The position numbers and the translations under genes are program-made. The notes beneath the pieces were generated by a model. That model did not search any database, was not told where the DNA came from, and was given only the letters and a program-made list of their open reading frames with translations. From assembly GCA_036850595.1 (NCBI GenBank), contig CM072165.1, forward strand, positions 16,296,630 through 16,360,629: 64,000 nt of DNA, written 5' to 3'. Position 1 is the first letter of the stretch. The number at the start of each line of letters is the position of its first letter. Below, one piece after another: positions 1 to 11,097 of the stretch. This DNA is from Rhyacichthys aspro (taxonomy: Eukaryota; Chordata; Actinopteri; Gobiiformes; Rhyacichthyidae).

Positions 1-894
1 CGTCAGGCTGGTGCGCCCCACCTGCATAGGTTCCCCCTCCTCGTGGGTGGGTTCTGCGAGAGGGTCGGGGGCATCTGGCAACCCACGCAGGCGGGTGGAC
101 AGCCAACGCTCCACTCCCTCCCGGCGTAATTCCCCTCTCCTCGCCTGTATGCACCTGTCCAGCCTGGACGTCAGTTCAATCAGTCCGTCAAGGGAAGCCG
201 GGAGGTCGTACGAAGCCAGCTCATCCTTGATGTAGGGTGCCAGTCCGTTGAGGAATGCATCACATTGGGCCGCTGAATTCCAGTTGCTGAGTCGGGCCTG
301 TGTGCGAACGTCGATAGCGTAATCGGCTACTGTCCGATTCCCCTGCCTCTGACTCATGAGTCCACCACTGGCATCTGGACCTAGAGAAACGGGACCAAAA
401 ACCTTACGAAGCTCCTCTGTGAAGGCCTGGAATGAAGAGCAGGCTGGCGTGCCCCTCTCCCACTCTGCTGTTCCCCACAGACGTGCCCTGCCAGAGAGGT
501 GGTTGATGGCGAAGGCGACCCTCGCTGCCTCAGACGCGAAGGTATGGGGCTGCAGGGCAAACAGGATGGAGCAGTTGGTCAGAAAAGGATTGCAGCCCTC
601 TGGATCCCCATAATAGCGCTCTGGCGCCCCCACCCGGGGCTCTAGTGCAGTACTGGCAGGAAAAGCCGGGGCTGGAACCGGCGGGGCTGGCGCCGAGGCG
701 GCAACGGCTTGCTGAGACACGGTGGCCGCTAACTGTTGTACCTGGGTGGCTAGCGAGGTTAGCGCCCGCTCCAGAGCCGAAGCAGACTGTTGAGCCTCCG
801 CCGCGTTAAAGGCTAACTGGGCCTCGTGTTGTAGCAGCGCTCCCTCTACCCGAGCTAAGCGAGTCTGGGGAGAGGATGTGTCCGCTGGGTCCAT
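1..894 (-). CDS. gag: Ty3/gypsy retrotransposon Gag, 5' part, cut by window edge
   Basis: An open frame runs leftward from an ATG at 894 to the window edge without a stop (298 codons). The N-terminal ~70 residues are helical and Gln/Ala-rich, followed by an Ala/Pro-rich linker. Then comes a capsid-like retrotransposon gag domain beginning RYYGDPEGCNPFLTNC, with the helix around INHLSGRARLWGTAEW and a later VADYAIDVRTQARLSNWN stretch. This is the Gag architecture of vertebrate Ty3/gypsy (Sushi/PEG10-like) elements, which packages element RNA into cytoplasmic particles. The zinc knuckle and pol would lie left of the window. The ATG sits 17 bases downstream of the LTR end at 912, as expected for a short leader. 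No internal stop was seen, so this copy may be fairly young. Family is confident; subfamily is not assigned. Confidence 0.85.
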   Translation of the reverse strand, partial: MDPADTSSPQTRLARVEGALLQHEAQLAFNAAEAQQSASALERALTSLATQVQQLAATVSQQAVAASAPAPPVPAPAFPASTALEPRVGAPERYYGDPEGCNPFLTNCSILFALQPHTFASEAARVAFAINHLSGRARLWGTAEWERGTPACSSFQAFTEELRKVFGPVSLGPDASGGLMSQRQGNRTVADYAIDVRTQARLSNWNSAAQCDAFLNGLAPYIKDELASYDLPASLDGLIELTSRLDRCIQARRGELRREGVERWLSTRLRGLPDAPDPLAEPTHEEGEPMQVGRTSLT

Positions 895-911
895 ATTTGG
901 CCAGATTGTAC

Positions 912-1573
912 TGTAACGGGGGTGGTTTGGACCCAAAAGCAGTACACAGGAGAATAGGTACAGTTGGTAATAACCTTTATTGCCACAATAGCAAACAGGG
1001 AGCAGAGCAGCAAGAGTCAATACAGCGTTCAGGTCTCTCTTCAGGCCGAAAGCCCGCACACAGTCTCTAAAGCACGGGGAAGGGCTGAGGAACGAGTTCG
1101 GTTCCCCGGCCACGTGGGATGGGAGAGAGGAGCTTACTGTGGTCGCCGAAGCCGTAGCGAGGAGTCCGCAGCCCATAGAGTCCGCTGGCCGTGCGGAGGT
1201 ACAGACAAGGGAAGAGCAGAACGATGCCAAGGACGCCGAGGCAGAGCGCGTGGTCAGAGACGGAAGGCAGGTGAGTTTACCGGGAGGCAGGCGAGGAGAA
1301 CAGGTCGGGGACAGACGAGGTCGGCAACAGGAGATCAGGCAGGACAAGAACGCTGGAGAGTCGTGCATAATGCAGAGGAACAATCTGGCAGCGTGTGTGC
1401 GAACAGGTGAGTCTTACATACTGGCCTGATTGGCAGATAAGCCGCAGCCGCCGCAGCGGGTGAACGAGGAGGGGTGAACCGGTGGGAGTGGCTGGCAGGT
1501 AGAGAGGGGCCGAGGTGAGAGAATACTGGGGCAATGGAGTAAGAGGAGAGCCAGGGAAGATGAAACTGTGACA
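912..1573 (-). repeat. 5' LTR of the left-edge Ty3/gypsy element
   Basis: Read on the minus strand, the segment starts TGTCACAG (1573 downward) and ends CCGTTACA (at 912), giving the TG...CA ends of an LTR, 662 bp long. A polyadenylation signal AATAAA lies on the minus strand at 981-976. It directly precedes the gag frame. The partner LTR lies outside the window, so both boundaries rest on terminal motifs and position, not on comparison of two LTRs. Confidence 0.65.
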
Positions 1574-2439
1574 GTAGTGGTTCCTAGAAACAAGCAAAAC
1601 TCCTGTACTTAGTAATATGTATTTTGCTTTTCTCCAGAATAAATAAGAGGTCAGTGAGTGTTGTTTTGGTGCTTGTCACTGATGTTACACAAGGTTTAGG
1701 AACAGTGCAGCTGTCTAGACATTAGCTGATGAAATAAAAATGAAATGCTCTAATGTCTCGGAAAAATAACAGTAATAGTAACACATTATGTATCGTATCC
1801 CGTCTGATAGAGCTAAGTTCACTAACTTTTGCAGTTATTCTGCTGAGACTCCTGTGTAAACACTGCAGGGCCTCGATGGAAACTATGTGAGCTAGTGCTA
1901 AAGCTAGCTATAGCTAAGCTAATGTTTGTCAATGCCTTTTTGACAAACGTTACATACAGTCGATAATATATCACACAGAGTTTGCTCTAACTACTGTATT
2001 GTGTTGAAAAACACTTTATAAAACATACTATTGTCAACATCTTGCCTCTGTCCCAAGAGTTCACTCTCTGTCAGTCTCAAGAGTCAAGTATAGTTTAGTC
2101 TCAAATAAAGTTTGTCAAACTTTCAGAAGTGTAACTTTTCTTACCTCCTCCGTAAACATAACTCCAGTAAATCTCAGAGTCTGTGATGAGTTTGTAAAAG
2201 AGTGTGATGAGGCTGATACGCCGCTTCCTCAGGCGTGCTCGTACGAACGCGTGCGCGAGAGCAAGCACAACACTGACTGCAGTTCCTCTAACGGCCACAG
2301 GTGTCAGTAACTGGTAGAAATTTATGAAAGTTACACAATGGCCCTTTAAGAAAAAAAGCACTCTATCTACATATTTCAGGAAATATTGTGTTTAAAAAAG
2401 TGAGTAAAGCCCCAAATTCTTATAATAGCTTTTATATTC
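1574..2439. other. Gene-free spacer
   Basis: No coding exon or recognisable mobile element is visible. The sequence is AT-rich with short T and ATTT runs near 2550-2590. Open frames here are short and show no protein motif. Confidence 0.5.
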
Positions 2440-3180
2440 AAACACGCAAAAGGTTTGGGGACACTGCACATTCTATTCCAAATCAAAATATGAATCAACT
2501 TTGTTATTGCTTTAAAGAAAGTGAAGAAAGTGGAATATTAGTTTAATATATTTATTTATTTATTTATTTTATTTTATTTTATTTTATTTTTTTCAAACTT
2601 AAACATTTACTGTTAAAACTAAACAAAAAGCTTTAGATTTATCTTTCCTGTGAATCACTGAACTAATATTTCATGGCATGAAGTTGACCATCTTCTGGCT
2701 CCTCTGAACAGCAATTGACCACTGGACTATTCCTCTGCATTTCTTGGTTTTGCCTCAGAAACATCATTTTTTATGTCACCCCACAAGTTTTCTATTGGCG
2801 TGTTTGGGTTGGTAGTCTTGTTGAAACACACATTTCAAGGGCATTTTCTCATTGGCACTTCTTCAAGTCTTTGGATGTATTCAAAACGATCCATGATCCC
2901 TGATGTGCGATAAATGGACCCAACACCAAAGTATGAGAAACATCCCCAAATCATGATGCTTGCACCACCATGCTTAGCTTGAATTCAGGCTTGAATTCAG
3001 CTTGAATTCTCTTTTGAGGGGCTGTAGACAGTTTGTTAGACGACCCCCAAACACAGAATTCAAGTCACAGTGCACTGTAAGGACAGTGAAGCATGGTGGC
3101 ACAAGGATCATGATCTGTGGATGTTCACCAAAAAGTGGCCAAAAATTGAAGATTTTTAAGTGAAACAACAGCAATAACCA
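2440..3180. mobile_element. Rearranged Tc1-like transposon relic
   Basis: On the minus strand, 2985 to about 2870 reads HGGASIMIWGCFSYFGVGSI followed by a YRTSGIMD motif, characteristic of the DD34E transposase of Tc1 elements. A second piece of the same region, TVKHGGTRIMICGC, lies on the plus strand at about 3075-3130. The two copies of one transposase segment in opposite orientation show a rearranged or inverted-duplicated relic. Neither piece is long enough to act. An end-like sequence with AGGTTTGGGGACAC lies near 2450. Confidence 0.6.
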
Positions 3181-3885
3181 CACCTTTGGTGCCCTTTGCA
3201 GGCATTAGTAGTAATATGTAATGTACACTGTGTATTTTGTATTACAATATGTTTTTAATGCTTATTCAATTAAACCATATGATTATCATTATAGTTAATT
3301 TGTGGTTTTCATAGCTCCAAGAACCATGATTTTAAAACCATTTAATTAATTTTCGTAAGGGAACATGGAATATTAAGGCAGATGTCTTGGTGATGATGAA
3401 ACTGTTGCCGACTGTACAACACATTATTAACACCAACAGCCAAAAAAAGATTCACAGGATTTTGAATGTAGCTGAAAGTGATGCAAGGGCATCATCTAGG
3501 GCTTTTTTTCTTTTACATACATCAGCGCTAGACTGCTGATGTCTTTTCATAGTTGTCCATCAATTATCATCATTTGCAAACATGAGTTGAGGGCGCAGGG
3601 TGGGCATGGATGTTGATGGTCAAAACAGCCCAAGATAAAATAAAACCCAAGCCTTCTGACTACTATACAATATATATTTCAAGATATTTTAAACAAAAAG
3701 CATGACACTCAAATGTAAATAATTTGACCCAACTTTGTCAAACTCAAGGCCCAGGGGCCAAATGCAGCCCTTTACAATATTTAATGTAGTCCTTCAATTC
3801 ATTTAGAAAGTGATATTTATGGCACTAGGGTTTTAATTAACAAGTATTAGGTGGATTTGAATTTTTGTTACAAAAATAAGTAAAA

Positions 3886-3968
3886 CCTATTCAAATCCAT
3901 CTAAAACCTGCTCAAATCAAATTAAACCTTTACAAATCCAACTACAGCCTGTTCAAATCCATATAAAA
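3886..3968. repeat. Four-unit 20-21 bp tandem repeat
   Basis: Four head-to-tail units begin at 3886, 3907, 3927 and 3948. All follow the pattern CCTNNTCAAATCCANNTAAAA with a few substitutions. They lie in an AT-rich interspersed repeat that starts near 3730 and ends near 4135. No coding content. Confidence 0.75.
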
Positions 3969-4207
3969 CCTAAGGAGGAAATTAATGTTAAAGTTAACTT
4001 TTGTAAAACTCAAATGATGAAAACTCACATTCAAAATGTATTAAAAATTTCCAAATGCTACCCTCTTCGGCCCCAGAAAGGATTCTTATTAACTATTGTG
4101 GCCCCTCACTACTATGAATTTTACATCACTGTCGTAGTCTATTGCTCAACCCAGTGCGCTAATCGGACGCAAAGAATTCTGTAGCACTTTAGTGGTTAAA
4201 ACAACAC

Positions 4208-4440
4208 AAACACTTTTTTTTTTTTGCTTGCCATTCAGGGCCACCGGCAGAGCAGGAAAAAAACAAAACAAACTTACACTTTGAAAAGATCATATTATTT
4301 TTCCCTTGCCTTTCAGGGGCAATAATTAGAAGAAAGAAATAAAACTACAAACTTAGAAATTGATACTTAGATTTATTTTTATTTATTTTTTGCCATTCAG
4401 GGGTCATTAAGGCAGAAAAAAACGTAGGAAATGGAGTGCG
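4208..4440. repeat. Three degenerate ~80 bp direct repeats
   Basis: The core CCATTCAGGG or CCTTTCAGGG recurs at 4231, 4309 and 4393, each preceded by a T-rich tract and followed by an A-rich tract. The spacing of 78 and 84 bases indicates old tandem amplification. Confidence 0.6.
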
Positions 4441-7200
4441 AATTATTCCATTATTTTTTTTTCTCTTGCTGTTTAGACTTTCCATAGACTTGCTATTACC
4501 CATAACAAAAATAATCTGCCACGTCTGGGAAAGTCAATAAGCATAGATATTTACATAGTATTGTTTTTTGTCTCTTCATTGCCTTCATGTCCAACTTTTT
4601 CAGTCTGGAAAAATTACCGGCTCAGTCATAGACGATAGTGTAAGATCACTATGTTTACCGCTACAGGCACAATTGAGGCAGCAACCAGCTCCTCATAGGA
4701 CCCTGGGATCAGGGGTCATAGCACATACACACAGAGAGAACATAAAACGTTGGTGGTGGCACCATCACACACGCGTGTAAATTGACAGTGTGTAGTGAGA
4801 ACCTAGGTACAGTGTACTGGTAATCGGTAGATTATTATTTTGCATTAGTGATGGGAAGTCCGTCTGATGTGGGTCTGCCTCAACTCGATTCCGAAGCGGT
4901 GCGTCAAGAATGAGGGTGCGAAGGGCTGGGCTGCCACTACTGGCTAATATACATAACAGAAATTTTAACGGTCACTGTGATTCTGCGGGGTCATGTCCCC
5001 ACTGTCCATAGTGGCTGCAGATGGGGGAATGGCGTGTCGCGTATATTGTAGTGTACAAACTTTTGACCTCAGGAACATACAGAATTTCCCGGACCCCTAA
5101 AATAATATCTTTCTTGAGAACATGGCTTTAACCCGATGGATTTACAACTTTGAAGGACCTTTCCTGACGAAAGACATGATCTGTGCTTAGCATGGATAGC
5201 GCCACTATAAATTATGAGCCTCATCCCTGCATTCCTTTCCAAAAGACCAAACTTAAATAAACATTTAAGGATCAACTTTAACGGACTTAAAAGTTGTTAA
5301 TGAATAAAGACTTTTACCTTTTTGAACTAAAGACTTGATAAAGGTGATAAGCCTTACCTTTATCTTTCCTGTTTATGTCGTCAATGTGAATACATGCACA
5401 TACATCCTAAAGAAATGTTTTAACTGTGAATACATATGTATATTCTAAAGGACTTTAACTATTGACCATAGAAACATTTTTTTTATGTTTGAACGCATTG
5501 TGTTATTGGAATCATATGTTGTTGATACATTTGGGTATAAATGAGAGTTTAATTGTTCCACAATATTTGAAGGTGGTAATATGAAGCCTTAGCATGAGAT
5601 CATCTTTAACTCTTCGACCTAGTTGGACAAAGAAACTCTTCCCATTGTATAGACACGCATCTCTAAATTCCAAAAGATAAAACAGTTTAGAGGGTGTTGG
5701 CACCTCAGTTTTTCAGTTTTAGGTTTTCAGTTAGTGCTTTTCAGTTAGTTCTTTTCTGCAGTTCTTTTCAGTATGTTCGGTTCGGTTCAGTTCAGTTCAG
5801 TTCAGTCCAATCGTTCAGTAGATTTTGTTCGTCTCTTTGTCTTCCATTTTTCAGAGCAACAACCGAAACACTCATTTTTGTTTAATTCGTTATTTTAACT
5901 ATTGAGAGTATTTTCCTTCAGAGTAGCCTACTTAAGTTCAAAGGACGTGTTTTTAATCGATTTTTGGTTCAATCGCTGATACAGAAACTGTTTTGCTTAA
6001 AAGTATACCAAGAACTCTGAATGTTTTTCTAATTGGCATTTTTCATCTGAGACTTAACTTTCTTTATGCCGGACTCTGGTTTAACTGTGACTCAGCTGGC
6101 CATAAAGGCACAGATATCAGCAGCCCGTCTCACAGACCGGGGATGTTCCTGACCTCTGACCCATGGCAAGCAGCAGCTCAGCTCTAGGCAGAGAGAACCC
6201 AGAGCAGATCTACCAAGAGCCATCCACAGAGGACCACAACAGTCAGCTAGCGTTGGGGACCCAACTCCGAAGCATCATCGGCAGTACCAAGAAATTTGGA
6301 CCCGTTGGTACCACCATCATTCCTGTTGGCTCCAGGCCTCTGACCTCTTGCCTCCATCCTTGGCTCTTCCAGTAAGATCTACACAGTTACTTGATACAGA
6401 GTTGGCATAAAGATTAAACTTTACTTAAACTTAACTTACATTTAGTTTAGTTCTTTTAGACTGTTTTTCTAAATTCATTAACTGCGTCAATTTTTGATTT
6501 ATTCCCGTAAATTCATATCCCACCTTCAATAAGAAAGGTTAATTGTTTCAATCCATTAATATACTCCTGTTATTTATTGTTGATTCAATCTGCATATTCA
6601 AATGATGTCTGTTTGTTAATTCTGGTAAATAAACGTCATCATTTCTTATTCATTTATGCTTAAGTTTGTGGTTGTTTCACTTCATATATGGATCACTGTC
6701 TGGCTTAAGAACTCACGTACAAATTCATGTTAGGCTTTATTATTATTTTCCTCTTTGAGGTGGTGCCCAGAAACAATTTAACTTCATCACTTAGCCTAAT
6801 TCTTTTTATTTTTTTTATTTTTTTTAACAAATGTTTGCTACATATATATTCATGTTTATATATTTATTTTTATTTATGCATGTTAATAGTAATACGTTTT
6901 TTTTTTTTTTTTTTTGTGCAACTAGGATGTTGCCCCCCTGAGAGCTGGTGCCCTACGCAAAGTGCGTACTCTGTGTATAGGAAGCGGCAATACTGGTTTA
7001 CATTTTTATATTAGTTCTGTTCTGAGTTACAACAGCTAATACTGATGGGTCAGTTTTTTCTTTTGTTGTACTTTTAAATTTCTTACATGTTACACAATAG
7101 CCACTTACTTCGCTACTAGCCTGTGTGATTTATTTAACATGTATTTTGTTTACTGGTAGCTCATACCCATTTAATTTTTGTCACAGTTTTTGTCACAGTT
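4441..7200. other. Gene-free AT-rich stretch with a TTCAGT repeat
   Basis: No gene is supported. The only clear internal structure is a run of TTCAGT/TTTCAGTT units at about 5707-5815, ending in perfect GTTCA repeats at 5783-5807. Open frames around 5694-5885 and 6163-6375 are compositional and have no recognised domain. Confidence 0.5.
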
Positions 7201-7279
7201 GTGAGGTGGTGGTGGTGGTGGTGGAGGTAGTAATCCTTCAATAAATGAGCAAAGAAAACACTGCCTGTTTATTGTATAT

Positions 7280-8231
7280 TGTAGTTACCTGATGTAACTA
7301 CAGTTCTACGAGTGTGTGCGTATCCTACCTACGGGCTTCGCTCATGGATACCTCTCTGACGTAAGCTGGCACCTCTGAGAAAGATCAAAGCATACACCGC
7401 GCCAATCGTGCCCATGCCCTGGCACAGCCTCAGGGGCTATATAAGTACTCCAGCCTAACACTCTCCCTTCTTCAAACTAGCTCAGCAGAGGGAGGCAGTC
7501 CAGCTGGGCCTGAGAGTATGGGCTTCGGTTATGGTTACCCACCTAGACGAAGGCCGTAGGGATAAATGTACTCCCCGCCGGACAGGCTCACCAATGATTG
7601 GTGCGGGAAAAACAGGAGCAATGCGGGCCCACCTCTCCCAAGAGTAGCCCTGCATGCCCCCAGGCAACGGCGCCCAAGACCGCCTCTCCCATGAGCGTCT
7701 GACACCTTCGCCAACAGGCCCAACCAAAGCCGTGCCCCAGACTGCCTCTCCCAAGAGCATCCTGGCACTACGGTTAAGCCCAACATTCGCAGTACTACAG
7801 CATGCGGATGGGCCACCCCTCTTAAGAGCACTCGTGGCACCCTCTAGGCCCATGACCACCTCTCCCAAGAGCATATGGGCCCCAAAATGGCTGCACAGAT
7901 AAGGTTCTGCACAAATGAGAGCCACTGGTGCTGGCGCTGACCTAGGCGACGATACTCTGGTTCCCACCCAACACCGAATGGGTGACAGAACCAGTGGACA
8001 CATCCAAGAAATAAGGCCGCATTTGTCCTCCACAGAAACACCCCTACACAGGGCCACCGACGTGGAAAGTCGAATGTGCTCTGACTACAACTGGGGGAGG
8101 ATGACCTCGTGTCTCGTAGGCTGCCCTGATGCCTCCACAAATCCAGAGTGCCAAACGCTGGGACGTCAGTGGGGCCCCACGCCCCCTGGTCCCAAAGCAC
8201 ACAAACAACCGGTCCAAAGCACGGAAGCTAG
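7280..8231. other. GC-rich block with TATA box and repeated CTCTCCCAAGAG motif
   Basis: Base composition changes sharply at about 7300 to GC-rich sequence, ending exactly where the gypsy LTR starts. It holds a TATA box (7438-7445) and five copies of CCTCTCCCAAGAG or close variants at 7632, 7683, 7745, 7816 and 7859. Overlapping open frames occur on both strands but no protein motif was recognised. It may be the far end of the DIRS-like relic at 15600-16690, split by the gypsy insertion, since both blocks share composition. That link is inference only. Confidence 0.4.
7438..7445 (+). promoter_or_regulatory. Candidate TATA box
   Basis: TATATAAG lies about 30-40 bases upstream of a pyrimidine-rich stretch (CTCTCCCTTCTTC), a plausible promoter arrangement. 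Being in a probable mobile-element terminus, it is more likely a transposon promoter than one for a host gene. No transcript evidence is available. Confidence 0.35.
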
Positions 8232-9367
8232 TGTAGCAGGTTGAAAAACGCTATATCTTAAGTTTTGTATTGAAACAGGCACCCCCTCTGTTTTTTTGTT
8301 TTATTATTAATATATCTTGAAGTTAGTGTACACTAGACACCACCAGACCAATAGAGGGTGCTGTGGCGCTACTGTGAAGACAAGAGAGGTGAAGCGCAGG
8401 CGCAGCTTCAGAACTAAACAAGCTATGGCCTGGTTAACACGTCTCTTCTTCTTGTCTTCAGGTATGTTGATAAAAGTGGTTTAAGTAACCCAAACACGGT
8501 CCTGAATCGCTCTAAAGTAAAGTGAAAGTGTTATAAACATGCTACACTACTTTGTGAGTAGTTTTAGATGGTTTGAGATGTATTTAGAGACTGCTGAAAT
8601 AATGTTACTTTTGCCGCAAGTCCGCCATTTCCAGTAACTTTTAAGTAGTAACATTTAGGTTTGTATGTAAAGCCTTGTTCGAGCATTGTGGTGCCCAGAA
8701 CTGCCTTGTGACTGTCCCCATGTTCAAGTGTAAGAGTAGAGGGTCAGCCTGGAGTGTGGGACACGCGCCATATTAGTGTTCGCAGTGATTGTTGTTCCCG
8801 CCATTTGGTGGCGTTATTCTTTCATGTGGCCGAATGCTTGTGTATTTGTGTGTGAGACAATAGAAGAGAGATACAGCATGAAAAGAGAATATAAATGCAT
8901 GAATGCATTTCAAGCATTAGTAAAGCAATATGGAAACAAGCGTTAGTAAGAGTGAGTGGATGAATGAATGTGCATTTATATTATTTTGGGTCATATAATT
9001 GATTTATATTGTAAATTATGTATTTTCTTTTGCCAGTTTGTGTCTTTATTGTTGTTCACCTTGTGTTTTCGGATTAATTAATATTTATTTCAGTTGTTGT
9101 TTTTATTATTTCATGATTAATTGTCAAATATGAATTCCTTTGTCATTAATTATTAGTTTATGGATTATTGTATGTTTGAGATGATGATGGATTATTGTAT
9201 GTTTGAGATGATGATGAGCTTCAGAACTAAACAAGCTATGGCCTGGTTAACACGTCTCTTCTTCTTGTCGTCAGCCATAGCCACACCCACACTCAGGCAA
9301 CACAGTCTCCGTTAACTGTGTGCTACTTGCTACCGCCCAGCTTCCCCTAGGGCTGGCGCCGGTAACA
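8232..9367 (+). repeat. 5' LTR of the second Ty3/gypsy element
   Basis: The segment starts TGTAGCAG and ends GGTAACA, two bases before the primer binding site. The implied 1,136 bp LTR could not be checked against a 3' LTR because none is present in the window. Inside are a 58 bp direct repeat (8404-8461 and 9217-9274, one mismatch) and a perfect 27 bp tandem duplication (9161-9187, 9188-9214). The first 58 bp copy runs straight into GTATGT, which resembles a splice donor. The left boundary is the less certain one. Confidence 0.65.
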
Positions 9368-9369
9368 AT

Positions 9370-9387
9370 TGGGGGCTCGTCCGGGAT
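9370..9387 (+). other. tRNA-Pro primer binding site
   Basis: TGGGGGCTCGTCCGGGAT is the perfect complement of the 3' end of vertebrate tRNA-Pro, the primer also used by murine-leukemia-type retroviruses. Its place two bases after the LTR end and 130 bases before gag is canonical for priming minus-strand DNA synthesis. Confidence 0.9.
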
Positions 9388-9516
9388 GGTCGTCGTTTGA
9401 GTGGTGAAAGCAACTGCCTGGTGAAGAGTGTACAGCGTTCAAGGTGTCCAGAACTTAGGGAAGGCTCCAGCACGTGTGTCATCCAGAGAGTGTCTACCAC
9501 CTCTTGAAACGTTATA

Positions 9517-11097
9517 ATGGCCACTAATGCACCACGGCGGGCGCTGATTGTCAAGATTCAGAGACAACTCTCAAGTTTGAGCACAAGTCAGCTGCAGGTT
9601 GTGGTCCGCTCAATTGATGACGGCAATCTAGAAACCAGCGTTGAAGAGTTAAGTGACACAGACCTGTATGAGTTGATTGTTGAACACTTAAGAAATGAGA
9701 AGTTACAGTCCTTGGAGGATGAAGGCATGTCCCAACTACTCCTCCTAGATGACTTGATCACCGAATTACTGCAGCCTACAGATGCTACTGCGACTGGAGA
9801 CGAGGAACCAGCTCATATCCAGATGGAAGACCCTGCCGCCCTTCCTCTCCCACCTACCCCTGCTCCTGTTTCTTCCCACACACCACCTGTTACCTACCCC
9901 AGAGACACCACCACCCCTTTATCACCTCAGCCCAAAGACCTTTCCCCTCACCCATTATCCCCATCAACACAGACTCACCCCTCTTCCTGGACGGAGGGCA
10001 GAGACATTGGCTCACCATCGAGGAGTGTTACTGCTCACCGCCCGACTCTGTCATCATCTGCAAAAACTGTTGGTCCTCCACTGAGTATGGCTAGTCCATC
10101 TTCCAGCCTTAGGAACCAGGTATTAAGTCTTAGTGATGTAGCCAGTCTGCTCCCATGCAGAGAGTTTAAGCTTCATGGTGGACAGATTTCAGATATTGGT
10201 TCTGACATTTCTTATGGTAATCTGTGTAAACAAATTGATGAAGGCCTACAAGAAGGGTTTACTGAGTCAGAGATTATCAGAAGTGTCCTTAAGATAACAA
10301 AACCTGGTGCATTCAAAGACATGTTGAATAACAAAAGTGATCTGAGTGTTGATGAGCTAAAGAGATTCCTTCGCTCTCACATTCGTGACAAAAATAGTAC
10401 TGAGCTCTTTCAAGAGTTAAGTAATGCTAAACAATTAGACAAAGAGAGTCCACAACAGTTTCTATACAGAATCATGGGGTTAAAGCAACGGGTTCTTTTT
10501 GAGTCACAACAACTTGGTACTGGTTTTCACTATGATGCAAAGCTTGTACAAGGTACTTTTCTCCATACACTTTATCAGGGGTTGAATGAGAAAAATGACT
10601 GTGTGAGACGTGACTTAAAACCTTTCCTTAGTGATATGCAGGTCTGTGATGACTTTTTATTAGAGCAAATTACAAAGTCTACAAGCGAAGATGCAGAAAG
10701 ACAGAAAAGACTTGGAACAACGGTTAAGACTAAACCAGTGACTGTTGCAATGCTTGATGGTATTAATAGGACTAAAGACACAAAACTTGATCAAGAGCAA
10801 CTGGCTCAACAGGACGCTATTAGAGAACTAACAGCACAAGTGTCCTCGCTAACTAAACATCTAGCCCAAATGACTAAGCCTATTAGCAACACCGTACCTG
10901 TTGACCCCAACTCTTCAAGTCACCGCATGCAGGTACCAGTGGAAACAAGGGGCAGATGTAAATCCTGCGTCCAACTGAGTAAGTTAACGTGCCCACATTG
11001 TTTTCTCTGTGGTCAAGTAGGACACAAGGCCATAGGCTGTCTACAACAAAAGGTGTCGGGAAACGTGTCGAGGTCGCTGGAGAGGGGCAGCCAGTGA
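9517..11097 (+). CDS. gag: Ty3/gypsy Gag polyprotein, intact
   Basis: This 526-codon frame makes the structural protein of the element's particle. An N-terminal helical domain (residues ~1-90, MATNAPRRALIVKIQRQLSS onward) is followed by a long Pro/Ser/Thr-rich linker (~100-190). A capsid-like helical region spans ~205-400, a Gln-rich coiled segment ~425-455, and a single CCHC zinc knuckle (CFLCGQVGHKAIGC) lies near the C-terminus for RNA binding. The ATG at 9517 is the first in this frame after the primer site. The frame has no premature stop and ends at TGA 11095-11097, inside the frameshift-signal stem. Pol follows in the -1 frame, so Gag is the main product and Gag-Pol the minor one. Codon use and completeness suggest recent activity of this family. 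Confidence 0.88.
   Translation: MATNAPRRALIVKIQRQLSSLSTSQLQVVVRSIDDGNLETSVEELSDTDLYELIVEHLRNEKLQSLEDEGMSQLLLLDDLITELLQPTDATATGDEEPAHIQMEDPAALPLPPTPAPVSSHTPPVTYPRDTTTPLSPQPKDLSPHPLSPSTQTHPSSWTEGRDIGSPSRSVTAHRPTLSSSAKTVGPPLSMASPSSSLRNQVLSLSDVASLLPCREFKLHGGQISDIGSDISYGNLCKQIDEGLQEGFTESEIIRSVLKITKPGAFKDMLNNKSDLSVDELKRFLRSHIRDKNSTELFQELSNAKQLDKESPQQFLYRIMGLKQRVLFESQQLGTGFHYDAKLVQGTFLHTLYQGLNEKNDCVRRDLKPFLSDMQVCDDFLLEQITKSTSEDAERQKRLGTTVKTKPVTVAMLDGINRTKDTKLDQEQLAQQDAIRELTAQVSSLTKHLAQMTKPISNTVPVDPNSSSHRMQVPVETRGRCKSCVQLSKLTCPHCFLCGQVGHKAIGCLQQKVSGNVSRSLERGSQ

Noticed and set aside
3886..3968. CRISPR-like array
   Set aside because: Units are contiguous with no spacers, and the genome is a fish.
7482..8200. 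Overlapping 100-190 codon frames in the GC-rich block
   Set aside because: High GC content suppresses stop codons in several frames at once; no domain or codon pattern supports any one frame.
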